Positions 38,336 to 47,193 are shown, numbered from the stretch's first letter. The stretch is DNA of 64,000 nucleotides from Bin52 sp965213935 (GCA_965213935.1 CBDCAO010000012.1:1364001-1428000), one strand, 5' to 3'. Numbers and translations are program-made. The notes: a model not told the origin generated them from the letters alone.

Positions 38336-39095
38336 CGACCAGGTGCTCCTCACCGAGCCGGCGCTTGCGCCATGCCACGAGTTCACAACCCAGCCCCGGG
38401 TGCAGTTCCGCAGCGACCGACACCCAGCCGTCGAACAGCAATTCGAGGCCGGCCCGGTTGCCCGGGGAGCGCAGGACCCAGTCACTGCGCCGGACCAGGA
38501 CCCTCCAGCCGGAGGCCCGGGCACAGTGCGCCAACGCCGACGCGGCCCGCGGGCCGAGGGCGCTGCCGAATCCCTTGTCGCGCCGCTGGTGCCGGTTGAA
38601 GCTGTCGCGAACCACTCCGTCGAGCGGGTCCGCCGGAGACCACGAGAGACGCCCGTCATAGGTAAGGGCCGCCAGCACCGCAGTACCGTTGCGCCCGACT
38701 GCTCGCCACAACCGCTCGAGCCACGCGGCCGACACCAGGTCGAGCAGAGCAAAGGCGGTGACGAGGTCCGTTCCGGCGAACAGGTTGTCGAGATCCGCCT
38801 GCGCGAGGTCGCACCGTGTCAGCCGCAGCGTCGAACCGGTTCGCCCCGGCCACCGGCGCCGTGCGTGGTCAAGCAGGCCGGGGTCTGCGTCGACGAGGTG
38901 CCAGCTGGCCGGGACAGTGATCACTTCGTCGAGAACGGAAAGGCCGTTGCCGGTCCCGCATCCGAGGTCAGCGATACCCAGCGGACCCCGGCGCTGCCCG
39001 CACCACGCGGCGAGCCGGGCCAGCACCTCGCGCGAGAGCGCGGCGCGGTCCCAGTCCGCCCGCGCCTCGAGCCACGCGGCGGAAAACCCGCTCAC
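38295..39095 (-). CDS. SAM-dependent class I methyltransferase
   Basis: A 266-residue Rossmann-type methyltransferase. Motif I is IADLGCGTGN (about residues 31-40), the ribose-binding acidic end LVDADPGLLDHA is next, and the post-motif segment is DLVTAFALLDLVSAAWLERL. It starts at GTG 39095, which overlaps the glycosyltransferase stop (GTGA), showing an operon. The C-terminal half has a lid region of unknown substrate specificity. In context it probably methylates the pterin-like or glycosylated product of this cluster. Its stop lies inside the end of the RibD-like gene on the other strand. Confidence 0.88.
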   Translation of the reverse strand: MSGFSAAWLEARADWDRAALSREVLARLAAWCGQRRGPLGIADLGCGTGNGLSVLDEVITVPASWHLVDADPGLLDHARRRWPGRTGSTLRLTRCDLAQADLDNLFAGTDLVTAFALLDLVSAAWLERLWRAVGRNGTAVLAALTYDGRLSWSPADPLDGVVRDSFNRHQRRDKGFGSALGPRAASALAHCARASGWRVLVRRSDWVLRSPGNRAGLELLFDGWVSVAAELHPGLGCELVAWRKRRLGEEHLVVRVGHRDLLVRPR

Positions 39096-40144
39096 CCGCC
39101 ACCCGCCAGTGCGTCGACGGCGGCCGCGAACCGGCAGGCAGTCGCCTCCCAGTCCGCGAACCGTTCTCCGGCGCGGTGTGCCGCCGCCGCCATCCCCGAG
39201 CGCAGCGCCGGATCCGCAATCACCCGGCGCAACGCGCCGGCCAGTGCGGGCGGATCGTCGGACGGAACCAGGATGCCAGCGTCCTCGGGAACAGTCCCGG
39301 GGATAGCGCCGGTCCGGCACGAGACCACCGGCAGGCCGGCGGCCAGGGCCTCGGCCAGGGCCATGCCGAATCCCTCGTGGCGGGATGCAAGCACGAACAG
39401 GTCCGCACGCCGGTAGAAGCCGGCGGTATCGGGGACCTCGTGGTTGAGCCGGATCCGGCCGGAACACGAGTGGTCGGCAACCAGCCGTTCGACGTGACGC
39501 GCCCAGTCACGGTCACGCGCCGGGCCGACGAGGTCCAGGGTCCAGTCGAGATCGGAAAGCTCCGCAAGCGCCGCGAGCAGGACGTCATGGCCCTTCCTGG
39601 GCACCAGGGTGGCCACGCACAGCAGGCGCAGTGGCCCACCGGGCGATCGCACCGGGCCGGGGGCAGGGCGCTCGAGCCCGGGAGGCACCACCCGCACCCG
39701 GCCCGGCCCGCAGCCGAACTCGGCGAGGCGGCGCCTGGTGGCGGCGCTTGTGACGATGCAACCGCACGCGGTGGCAAGGGCGCGGCGCTCGGTCTCGAAA
39801 AGCCGGGCCCTGGCCTGCTCTCCCGGTCCGGTCTCGTCGGCAAGCGGATGGTGAACCAGGGCGACGGTCTGTCCTGGCCAGGGCCGGTAGTCCCGGGCGG
39901 CTGCCAGCGCGGTAAAGCACAGCCCGTCGATCACGGTCATCCCGCGCCGTTCGCCCAGCAGGGCGAGATCCCGTGCCAGTTCGCCCGCAGCGGGTTCCGG
40001 GTAGGTGCCCTGGAGACAAACGACGTCATCCAGCCGCCCCAGGCCCTCGAGGCCGTGCGCGATGTGCCGGTCGTAGATGAAACCGCCGGTGCGTGTTTCC
40101 AGCGGGCCCGGCACCACCAGGCGGACCGGCCCCGCGTCCGTCAC
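39092..40144 (-). CDS. Glycosyltransferase family 4 protein
   Basis: A 350-residue GT-B glycosyltransferase. The acceptor side shows LETRTGGFIYDRHIAHGLE, the middle LLCVATLVPRKGHDVLLAA carries the nucleotide-sugar segment start, and the donor part has FVLASRHEGFGMALAEALAAG, with E-x7-E as in GT4 members. GTG 40144 overlaps the stop of the PTPS-like gene (GTGA), and its own stop overlaps the methyltransferase start, so three genes are translationally coupled. It would attach a sugar to a small molecule made by the neighbouring enzymes; donor and acceptor are unknown. Confidence 0.9.
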   Translation of the reverse strand: MTDAGPVRLVVPGPLETRTGGFIYDRHIAHGLEGLGRLDDVVCLQGTYPEPAAGELARDLALLGERRGMTVIDGLCFTALAAARDYRPWPGQTVALVHHPLADETGPGEQARARLFETERRALATACGCIVTSAATRRRLAEFGCGPGRVRVVPPGLERPAPGPVRSPGGPLRLLCVATLVPRKGHDVLLAALAELSDLDWTLDLVGPARDRDWARHVERLVADHSCSGRIRLNHEVPDTAGFYRRADLFVLASRHEGFGMALAEALAAGLPVVSCRTGAIPGTVPEDAGILVPSDDPPALAGALRRVIADPALRSGMAAAAHRAGERFADWEATACRFAAAVDALAGGG

Positions 40145-40557
40145 ACGCCGCGGTCCGGGCCGACCGGTCCCTCGTAGGAGGCCCAGGCGAGGTGGGATTC
40201 CCGGAGCGTGACCAGCAGTGCGCCAATGCCTGCGGCGTGCGGTCCGAGCCGCCCGGCGGCAATGGCATCCACCATGCGTGCGTGGATGTCGCGGGCGAGG
40301 AACTCGGTCGTGGTGTTGATGCCGCGGAACGCCTCGACATCATCGAGGTTGCGGTAGTCATAGCCGTCCAGCACCTCGCGCAGGACCGCCTTGGCACGGC
40401 CGATGTCGACCACGATCATGTCCGGGTCAAGGTCCGGTCGGCGAAAGGTGACATCGACCAGGAAGGTCGCGCCGTGCACGGCCTGGGCCGGGCCGAACAC
40501 CTCGCCCCGGAAACTGTGCGCGATCATGATGTGATCACGAACCGTGAGACTGAACAC
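40141..40557 (-). CDS. 6-pyruvoyl-tetrahydropterin synthase homologue with lost catalytic residues
   Basis: A 138-residue protein of the PTPS/QueD fold, which normally removes triphosphate from dihydroneopterin triphosphate using Zn2+ and a cysteine. Numbering from GTG 40557, the first zinc-ligand His14 is in IAHSFRG and His28 in VHGATF, but the third ligand (His of the HGH pair) is Ala30. The catalytic Cys that should precede the HGH pair is absent, since the segment reads GPAQAVHGA. The C-terminal part keeps NTTTEFLA (the PTxE equivalent) and RESHLAWASYE. GTG 40557 has AGGGGAG seven bases upstream; an earlier start at 40608 would overlap the dehydrogenase stop. The protein may act with a different mechanism or substrate from known PTPS and QueD enzymes. 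Confidence 0.85.
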   Translation of the reverse strand: MFSLTVRDHIMIAHSFRGEVFGPAQAVHGATFLVDVTFRRPDLDPDMIVVDIGRAKAVLREVLDGYDYRNLDDVEAFRGINTTTEFLARDIHARMVDAIAAGRLGPHAAGIGALLVTLRESHLAWASYEGPVGPDRGV

Positions 40558-40577
40558 GAGCCGGCTCCCCTGAAGGT

Positions 40578-41570
40578 TCAGGCGGCAGGATACACCACCC
40601 TGTGGCACAGGGCGGCACGGCGCCCCGTCGACAGTTCGACCATGTCCGCGGGCAGGTCCTCGAACGCGCCCTCGCTGTCGATGAGTGCGTCGAGGCGTTC
40701 ATCGCGCAGCAGTTCGAGCGCCATGTCAAGCCGCCGCGCACGCGACCAGCGTGCGCGGTAGCGGGGAGCGACGACGCCCACCTGGGAGGAGATGATCGAC
40801 AGGCGCCGGTCGTGGAAGTCCTCGCCGAGCGGCAGGGTCACGGGCCGGGTGCCGTACCAGCTGAGCTCGACGATCCGCGCTTCGAATCCGGCCGCCGCCA
40901 GGCAGGCGCGCAGCCCTGCGGGCGTGCCGCTCGCATGGAACAGCAGCGTGCCGGCGTGGCACGGCTGCCCTGCGAAGCCCAGGCCGAGCCGGCGAGCGAC
41001 CTCGCCCCGGGCCGGCTTGAGATCGACCACCTCGACCCGGGCCCCGGCCAGTCGGCGGGCGAGGTAGCCCACCAGCAGGCCGATGACCCCGGCGCCGACG
41101 ACACAGACCTGCTGGTCCCGGTCCGGCCTCGCATCCCACAGCGCGTTCAATGCTGTTTCCATTCCAGGTGCCAGGACCCCCCGGGAGGGCGGAACGCCCC
41201 GCGGCAGCGGCCGGGGCGCGTCCTCGGGCAGCACCATCACATCCTGGTGCGGGTGCAGGGCGAAGACCTCCCTGCCGCGGCCGGGACCCGAGATGACCGT
41301 CCCCACTGTGGAGTACCCATACTTGACCGGACCCGGAAACTCGCCCTCCTGGAACGGGCAGCGCATGCGCCCGGCCAGCCTGTCGGGCACCTCGCCACGG
41401 AACACCAGGGTCTCGGTTCCCCTGCTGACGCCGCCAAACCGCGACCGCACCACCACCTCGCCGGGTGCCACAGGCGGCATCGGCTGCGACCGGATCCGGC
41501 CGCGGCCCGGCCGCATCACCCAGAAGGCGCGCACCCTCTTGCACGGTCCCGCCGCCGTCTGCCCTGCCAT
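40578..41570 (-). CDS. Zinc-independent MDR dehydrogenase, BchC-like
   Basis: A 330-residue medium-chain dehydrogenase/reductase. The NAD-binding fold is VCVVGAGVIGLLVGYLARRL. The catalytic Cys/His zinc ligands typical of alcohol dehydrogenases are missing: the region reads SRFGGVSRGTETLVFRGEVP, as in BchC (bacteriochlorophyllide dehydrogenase) and related zinc-free members. VKYGYSTVGTVISGPG matches these too. The start at 41570 is chosen because it precedes the conserved AGPCKRVRAFWV; the earlier start at 41648 is without support. First gene of the three-gene coupled minus-strand run. It could oxidise or reduce a hydroxyl group in the pathway of the pterin-like product. No bacteriochlorophyll genes are present. 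Confidence 0.85.
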   Translation of the reverse strand: MAGQTAAGPCKRVRAFWVMRPGRGRIRSQPMPPVAPGEVVVRSRFGGVSRGTETLVFRGEVPDRLAGRMRCPFQEGEFPGPVKYGYSTVGTVISGPGRGREVFALHPHQDVMVLPEDAPRPLPRGVPPSRGVLAPGMETALNALWDARPDRDQQVCVVGAGVIGLLVGYLARRLAGARVEVVDLKPARGEVARRLGLGFAGQPCHAGTLLFHASGTPAGLRACLAAAGFEARIVELSWYGTRPVTLPLGEDFHDRRLSIISSQVGVVAPRYRARWSRARRLDMALELLRDERLDALIDSEGAFEDLPADMVELSTGRRAALCHRVVYPAA

Positions 41571-42003
41571 CGCGCCATCACCCTGACCGGACCTGTCACA
41601 CACACCCCCGGGAATTCCGCCGTGATCCGGCTCCGTCGAAACCATCATCGCGCTCCGGCGTGGGGCCGCCGGTTCCGGCTGTCACCCGGGTGGGACGCTC
41701 ACTGTCACCCTCGCCGGGCTCCGTGTCCATGCCGCCCGCACGGTGCCGAGGTGGAGCGGACCTGCTCACGCCGGCCTGACCACGACGCCTGACGGCATGT
41801 CGCGGTTCGACCCGGCGGAACATGCCCATCATTGTCCTGTCCGCGTCACCCGACGACACTCCCGGCCCTGGCCCTGCCGACGCGTGCGCCGGCCCGCGGG
41901 ACCGCACGAAGGGTGCGCCGCGGCGGGACGACAGCCTCTTGCCTGTCCCGGCAGCGCCGTCCTACCCTTGAGCCCTGCCTCACGCCAGCGGGGAGAGGCC
42001 AAC
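41571..42003. other. 433-base divergent gap
   Basis: No gene is supported: the open frames on both strands are Arg/Pro-rich chance frames. It must carry the promoter of the minus-strand pterin-like cluster and that of yceI. Upstream of yceI, TTGCCT at 41939-41944 and TACCCT at 41963-41968 are separated by 18 bases and could be a weak promoter, but the -10 match is poor. Confidence 0.5.
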
Positions 42004-42600
42004 GTGACCGGATACTGCCGCAACCTGTTGCGAAGTCTCGTGCTGGGAGTGCTCCTGGTGTCGCAGCCGCTAGCGGCCGGGCCGGTCACCTGGCGCATCG
42101 ATCCCGAGCACATGTCGGTCGGCTTTCTGGTCGATCATCTCGGGTTCGCCAGCGTGCTGGGGATGTTTCACGAGGCTGACGGCAGCTTCGTCTTCGACGC
42201 CGGGCAACGCCGGGTCGAGGACATCACGGTCACGGTCAGGGCTGCCAGTATCCACACCAATCACAAGGCCCGGGACGAGCACCTGCGCGGCCGCGACTTC
42301 CTGTGGGCGGAGAAGTACCCGGCCATCACTTTTACCGGGCGGGAGGCTCGCGCCACCGGTGAGCGGACCGGGGTGATCACCGGCGATCTGACGCTGCGGG
42401 GAGTGACCAGGCCCGTTTCGGTCGAGGTGGTGTGGAACCGGACCGGCGCATATCCGTTCGGCGACCACCACGAGGCCATCGGCCTGTCGGCGCGCGCGCG
42501 CATCCTGCGCAGCGACTTCGGCATGGACTACGGCGTCGCCAAGGGATGGGTCGGTGACGAGGTCGAGCTGATCTTCGAGTTCGAGGCGCGCCGCGACTGA
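42004..42600 (+). CDS. YceI-family periplasmic lipid-binding protein
   Basis: A 198-residue protein with a signal peptide (LLRSLVLGVLLVSQPLAAG) followed by a YceI lipocalin-like barrel. Key segments are WRIDPEHMSVGFLVDHLGFASVLGMF, the strand IHTNHKARDEHLRGRDFLWAEKYP, ITFTGREA, and the C-terminal IGLSARARILRSDFGMDYG. YceI proteins bind polyisoprenoid chains and related lipids in the periplasm and are often induced by base or stress. The start is GTG 42004 with GGGGAGAGG seven to nine bases before it. No cytochrome b561 neighbour is present, unlike many yceI loci. Confidence 0.92.
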   Translation: MTGYCRNLLRSLVLGVLLVSQPLAAGPVTWRIDPEHMSVGFLVDHLGFASVLGMFHEADGSFVFDAGQRRVEDITVTVRAASIHTNHKARDEHLRGRDFLWAEKYPAITFTGREARATGERTGVITGDLTLRGVTRPVSVEVVWNRTGAYPFGDHHEAIGLSARARILRSDFGMDYGVAKGWVGDEVELIFEFEARRD

Positions 42601-42834
42601 ACGCCCGGGAACCGGGATCGAACCGTCACAACGGTCTTTCCGATGGGCCGGCGGCAAGACCTGTCCCGTGAGCAGAGCCCCGATGCCGCCCGGCGCGCCC
42701 CACGGCACGCTCGCTCCGCTCTCGCCCTGGGCCGGTCCCGGTGGCCGTGCAGTCGACTCTCCGGGGCTTGCGCGTCAGCGAAGCCGGCTGCAGGATCGAG
42801 CCGCACCAACCGGGGACGTTTCAGGGAGAGACGG

Positions 42835-43692
42835 ATGAGGATCCGGACGCTCACGGACACCGTCGGCGCCATGATCGAGGGCGTTCAACTGGCCCGGCTT
42901 GACGATGCATCCTTCGACGGGGTCCTCGCGGCTCTGGACCGCCACGGTGGATTGCTGTTCCGCGACCAGACCCTCGAGCCCGCCGACCTGGTCGCCTTCA
43001 GTCGACGCTTCGGCGAACTCGATCATGCACCGGTCATGGAGAAAGGCCGGACGGCGGTCGAGGGCTGGCCCGAGATCTACATCGTCTCCAACGTCCTGGA
43101 TGCCGAAGGCCGGCCGATCGGCAGCCTGGGAGCCGGCGAAGCGGTCTGGCACACCGACATGTCCTACCTCGAGAATCCGCCCGACTTCTCGATGCTGTAC
43201 GCGCTCGAGGTCCCGGCGAGCGGCGGTGACACCTGGCTGTCCAGCATGGCGGCGGCGCACGATGACCTGCCCGGGGAACTGCGTGAGCAGATCACGGATC
43301 TCTCGATCAAGCACGACGGCACCTTCAATTCCGGGGGATACCTGCGCCAGGGCGTACGCGAGGACACCAACCCGGCAACCTCGGTCGGCCAGCCGCACCC
43401 GGTGATCTGCGCCCACCCGCGCACCGGGCGGCCGGTCCTCTACCTGGGGCGCAGGCGCAACGCCTATGTGATGGGGCTCGAACTCGAGGCGTCCGAAGCG
43501 CTGCTCGACCGGCTGTGGGAACATGCAACCCGCCCCGAACTCGCCTACGCGCATCGGTGGAGGCCGGGAGACCTGCTGCTGTGGGACAACCGGGCGACCA
43601 TGCACCGCCGCGACCCGTTCGATGCCGCAACCCGGCGCGTAATGCAGCGCACCCAGATCCGCGGCCATGGCGCACCGCAGCCCGTTGCCTGA
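42835..43692 (+). CDS. TauD/TfdA-family dioxygenase (copy 2)
   Basis: A 285-residue Fe(II)/2-oxoglutarate dioxygenase. The iron ligands are HTDMSY (His and Asp) and the His in ATMHRRDPFD; the probable 2-oxoglutarate Arg is in TRRVMQRTQIRG. The start ATG 42835 has a GGGAGAG site five bases upstream. The next gene, a haloacetate-dehalogenase-type hydrolase, starts 15 bases after its stop, suggesting cotranscription. Together with the BVMO-like and TauD genes downstream it looks like a small oxidative catabolic region; substrate unknown. Confidence 0.9.
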   Translation: MRIRTLTDTVGAMIEGVQLARLDDASFDGVLAALDRHGGLLFRDQTLEPADLVAFSRRFGELDHAPVMEKGRTAVEGWPEIYIVSNVLDAEGRPIGSLGAGEAVWHTDMSYLENPPDFSMLYALEVPASGGDTWLSSMAAAHDDLPGELREQITDLSIKHDGTFNSGGYLRQGVREDTNPATSVGQPHPVICAHPRTGRPVLYLGRRRNAYVMGLELEASEALLDRLWEHATRPELAYAHRWRPGDLLLWDNRATMHRRDPFDAATRRVMQRTQIRGHGAPQPVA

Positions 43693-43706
43693 TCGGGCGC
43701 ATCCCG

Positions 43707-44585
43707 GTGTTTGACGGGTTCGAAGTGCGGCACGTCGATGCCGGCGCGGCGCGGATACGTGTCCGTCACCGGGGACAGGGTCCTGCGGTGGTGCTTCTGC
43801 ACGGATACCCGCAGTCGCACGTCTGCTGGCACCGGGTCGCACCGGCGCTGGCCGGGCGATTCACGGTGATCGTGCCGGACCTGCGCGGCTACGGTGACAG
43901 CATTGGCCCGGCCCCCGACCCGGAGAACCGCCACTACTCCAAGCGCAGCATGGCACAGGACCTTGTCGCCGTGCTCGACGCGTTTTCGATCGGGTCCGCC
44001 GCCGTGATCGGTCATGACCGCGGCGGCCGGGTCGCCTACCGCTTCGCCCTCGACCATCCCGACCGGATCACCCGGCTGGGCGTGCTCGACATGATCCCGA
44101 CCGGCGAGATGTGGGAACGGCTTGACGCTCCCGGGTTCATATCCGGGTATCACTGGCAATTCCTGGCCCAGCCCCGCGGCCTGCCCGAACGCATGATCGG
44201 CCGCGACCCCGATGACTACCTCGAGCACACCCTTCACTCCTGGGCACGGGTCGACGGCTGTTTCACCGATGAGGCGATGGCCGAGTACAGGCGCTGCTTT
44301 CGCAAGGCCTCGGTGATTGCCGCGAGCTGCGCCGACTACCGGGCCGGAGCCACGGTTGACTGGGAACTCGACCGGACCGACAGGGAAGCGGGGCGGCTGA
44401 TCACCTGTCCGACACTGACACTGTGGGGTTCAGGCCGGCGCGGCGGCTTCGACCAGCGGGAGGTCTGGCAGTCCTGGTGCGCGGAACCCGTCGCGGGACG
44501 ACCACTCGACTGCGGCCACTTCCTTCCCGAGGAGGCTCCCGCAGAGACGCTGACCGCACTTGACGGCTTTCTTGACGGGGAATGA
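43707..44585 (+). CDS. Fluoroacetate dehalogenase-type alpha/beta hydrolase
   Basis: A 292-residue alpha/beta hydrolase matching fluoroacetate dehalogenases residue for residue at the active site. The nucleophile Asp104 is in GHDRGGR, followed by Arg105 and Arg108, which bind the carboxylate. His149-Trp150 (YHW) and Tyr211 (ADYRAG) form the fluoride pocket. Asp128 (VLDMIPT) and His271 (CGHFLPEEAP) complete the triad. FAcD-family sequences such as the Rhodopseudomonas enzyme show this same set. Numbering is from GTG 43707, which has no strong ribosome site, and start choice does not affect the active-site assignments. It would hydrolyse a haloacid or haloacetate-like substrate, releasing halide. 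A non-dehalogenating relative using an ester substrate cannot be excluded. Confidence 0.88.
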   Translation: MFDGFEVRHVDAGAARIRVRHRGQGPAVVLLHGYPQSHVCWHRVAPALAGRFTVIVPDLRGYGDSIGPAPDPENRHYSKRSMAQDLVAVLDAFSIGSAAVIGHDRGGRVAYRFALDHPDRITRLGVLDMIPTGEMWERLDAPGFISGYHWQFLAQPRGLPERMIGRDPDDYLEHTLHSWARVDGCFTDEAMAEYRRCFRKASVIAASCADYRAGATVDWELDRTDREAGRLITCPTLTLWGSGRRGGFDQREVWQSWCAEPVAGRPLDCGHFLPEEAPAETLTALDGFLDGE

Positions 44586-44654
44586 TGGCGGCCGGACTTG
44601 CCGGACCCGGGTCAGGATCGGTAAAGGTTGGCACCCTTCCTTCAATGCAAACGG

Positions 44655-46283
44655 ATGCGCGCCATGCCGGAGTCCTTCACACACAGCCCGGAAGATACCG
44701 TCGACTTCGACGTCCTGGTCGTCGGTGCGGGATTTGCCGGCATGTACATGCTCTACCGGCTGCGTCGGCTCGGGTTTTCGGCACAGGTCATCGAGGCCGG
44801 CAGCGATGTCGGCGGAACCTGGTTCTGGAATCGCTATCCGGGCGCCAGATGCGACGTCGAGAGCGTGCAGTATTCCTACCAGTTCGATCGCAAGCTCGAA
44901 CAGGAGTGGACCTGGTCCGAGAAATACAGCCCGCAGCCCGAAATCCTCGCCTATGCCAACCATGTTGCCGACCGGTACGACCTGCGCCGCGACATCCGGT
45001 TCAACTGCCGGGTTGCGGCTGCCCGCTACCAGACGGATCGCCGCCTCTGGGAGGTGACGCTCGCCGGTGACGAGCGGATCACAGCCCGGCACGTGGTCAT
45101 GGCGACCGGATGCCTCTCGCTGTCGAACACGCCGGACTTTGCCGGCATCGACGACTTCCGGGGCGCGACCTACCACACCGGGCGCTGGCCGCACGACGGG
45201 GTCGACTTCACGGGCCAGCGGGTGGGCGTGATCGGAACCGGGTCTTCGGCGATCCAGTCCATCCCGGTGATCGCTCGCCAGGCCCGGACACTGACGGTGT
45301 TCCAGCGCACCGCCAACTACACCATCCCGGCGCGCAACGCGCCGCTCAGCCCCGATTACGTTGCGCGGATCAAGGCAAGCTACCCGGAACTGCGTGCACG
45401 GGCGCGTTCGCTGCCGACGGGCTATGCCATCAACTACAACACCGGATCGGTCCACGAGGTGTCGCGCGAGGAGTACCGCGCCGAGTACCGGCAGCGCTGG
45501 GAGGCGGGAGGCGTCAACTTTCTCGCGGCCTACGGCGACCTGCTGGTCGACGCCGAAGCCAATCGCACGGCCGCGGACTTCGTCAAGGACATGATCCGCG
45601 AAACCGTACACGACCCCGAGATCGCCGATCTGCTGTGCCCGACCAACATCATCGGCTGCAAGCGGCTGTGCGTCGACACAGACTACTACGCCACCTACAA
45701 CCTGCCGCATGTCCGGCTGGTCGATGTCTCGCGCGTCCCGATCGACCGCCTGACGCCGGACGGACTGCTGCACGACGCCACCGCCTACGAGTTCGACGCG
45801 ATCGTGTTCGCCACCGGCTTCGATGCCATGACCGGGGCCCTGTTCGACATCGATATCCGCGGCCTCGACGGAATTTCCCTGCGCGAGAAGTGGCAGGGCG
45901 GCCCGCAGACCTATCTCGGGCTTGCCACGGCAGGTTTTCCCAACCTGTTCACCGTGACCGGCCCGGGCAGTCCCTCGGTGCTGACCAACATGCTGCCCTC
46001 GATCGAGCAGCACGTGAACTGGATCGCCGACTGTCTTGCCTGGCTGAGAGACCGGGGGCACGAGGTGATCGATGCCAGTCCCGAAGCGGAACTTGCCTGG
46101 GGCGAACATGTCAACGAGGTGGCTGCGGCGTCACTGCGTTCGACCTGTGCGTCGTGGTACGTGGGCGCCAATGTCCCGGGCAAACCCCGGGTGTTCATGC
46201 CCTACATCGGCGGGTTTCCCCGCTATGTTGCGAAGTGCGACGAGGTTGCCTCCCGGGACTACGAGGGGTTTGCGCTGGCCTGA
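44655..46283 (+). CDS. Type I Baeyer-Villiger-like flavin monooxygenase
   Basis: A 542-residue FAD/NADPH monooxygenase. The N-terminal FAD motif DVLVVGAGFAGMYML (about residues 19-33), the second Rossmann motif VIGTGSSAIQ (about residue 195) and the fingerprint FRGATYHTGRWP, which matches the type I BVMO pattern FxGxxxHxxxWP, are all clear. It would insert oxygen next to a ketone or oxidise a heteroatom. The start is uncertain: in-frame starts at 44628, 44655 and 44664 precede the same conserved sequence, and none has a convincing ribosome site. It follows the dehalogenase gene by 69 bases on the same strand. Confidence 0.9.
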   Translation: MRAMPESFTHSPEDTVDFDVLVVGAGFAGMYMLYRLRRLGFSAQVIEAGSDVGGTWFWNRYPGARCDVESVQYSYQFDRKLEQEWTWSEKYSPQPEILAYANHVADRYDLRRDIRFNCRVAAARYQTDRRLWEVTLAGDERITARHVVMATGCLSLSNTPDFAGIDDFRGATYHTGRWPHDGVDFTGQRVGVIGTGSSAIQSIPVIARQARTLTVFQRTANYTIPARNAPLSPDYVARIKASYPELRARARSLPTGYAINYNTGSVHEVSREEYRAEYRQRWEAGGVNFLAAYGDLLVDAEANRTAADFVKDMIRETVHDPEIADLLCPTNIIGCKRLCVDTDYYATYNLPHVRLVDVSRVPIDRLTPDGLLHDATAYEFDAIVFATGFDAMTGALFDIDIRGLDGISLREKWQGGPQTYLGLATAGFPNLFTVTGPGSPSVLTNMLPSIEQHVNWIADCLAWLRDRGHEVIDASPEAELAWGEHVNEVAAASLRSTCASWYVGANVPGKPRVFMPYIGGFPRYVAKCDEVASRDYEGFALA

Positions 46284-46320
46284 CCGGCCCGTGCCGGACG
46301 GCGGCCCCGCTTCGCGCGCT

Positions 46321-47193
46321 TCACGCCGGCGCAGAGCCGGAATGCAGGACCGGTGTGCCGGCGATCTGGGTACGCTGCATCCGCCGGGCCGCCACGTGAC
46401 TGTCGTTGATCGCAAGGTGCATCAGGCAGCGGTTGTCCCAGAAGGCGACCGAGCCGGCACGCCAGCGGAACCGGCAGGTGAATTCCGGACGGGCCGCGTG
46501 GGCATGGAGGTAGTTCAGCAGCGGCGCGCTTTCCTCCGCGGTCATCCCGGCAAGCCGATGCACGTAGACCGGGTTGACGAACAGGCATTTTCGCCCGGTT
46601 TCCGGGTGGACCCGGACCACGGGATGCTCGTTTTCGGTCATGCGCCAGTCCGGGTCCTCGCGAACCTTGGTGGAGCGCCGGGAGTTGAGGCCTGCCTTCG
46701 GCCCTGCCACCCGGCTGTCGTTGTGGACAGCACGCAGTCCCTGCAGCATGCGCTTCATGCCGTCTGACAGCGTGTCGTAGGCACGGTACTGGTTGGAGAA
46801 CAGGGTGTCGCCGCCATGGTCGGGCACCTCGAGGGCATGGAGGATCGCCCCCATCGGCGGCGCCTCCATCATGGTGGTGTCGGCATGCCACTTCTCACCC
46901 GCGACCGCGGTATCTCCGGGTTCCCGGGTCAGATAGACGATCTCGGGGTTGGACTGGCCCTGGTTGAAGTTGGGGTGCACGAACAACGGCCCGAACCTGC
47001 GGGTGAAGGCCTTGTGGCGTTCGATATCGCGAAGATCCTGATCGCGGAAGAAGATCACCAGGTGGTCGAGCAGCGCACGGCGAATCTCCGCGACGACGGC
47101 ATCGTCGAGATCATCCGCGATGTCGACATCTCCGATCTCCGCGCCGACGCACCCTGAAACCGGCTGCACCGAAATGTGCTGGTAAGAAGTCAT
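46321..47193 (-). CDS. TauD/TfdA-family dioxygenase (copy 3)
   Basis: A 290-residue non-haem iron dioxygenase. The iron ligands are HADTTMMEAP (His and Asp) and MHLAINDSHVAARR for the distal His; the 2-oxoglutarate Arg is likely in RRMQRTQIAG. Start at ATG 47193; the in-frame extension upstream to 47247 is not supported. It converges on the flavin monooxygenase gene with 37 bases between the stops and is followed on the minus strand by nothing else nearby, so it is probably monocistronic. It is the third family member here, separate from the other two in sequence. Confidence 0.9.
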   Translation of the reverse strand: MTSYQHISVQPVSGCVGAEIGDVDIADDLDDAVVAEIRRALLDHLVIFFRDQDLRDIERHKAFTRRFGPLFVHPNFNQGQSNPEIVYLTREPGDTAVAGEKWHADTTMMEAPPMGAILHALEVPDHGGDTLFSNQYRAYDTLSDGMKRMLQGLRAVHNDSRVAGPKAGLNSRRSTKVREDPDWRMTENEHPVVRVHPETGRKCLFVNPVYVHRLAGMTAEESAPLLNYLHAHAARPEFTCRFRWRAGSVAFWDNRCLMHLAINDSHVAARRMQRTQIAGTPVLHSGSAPA

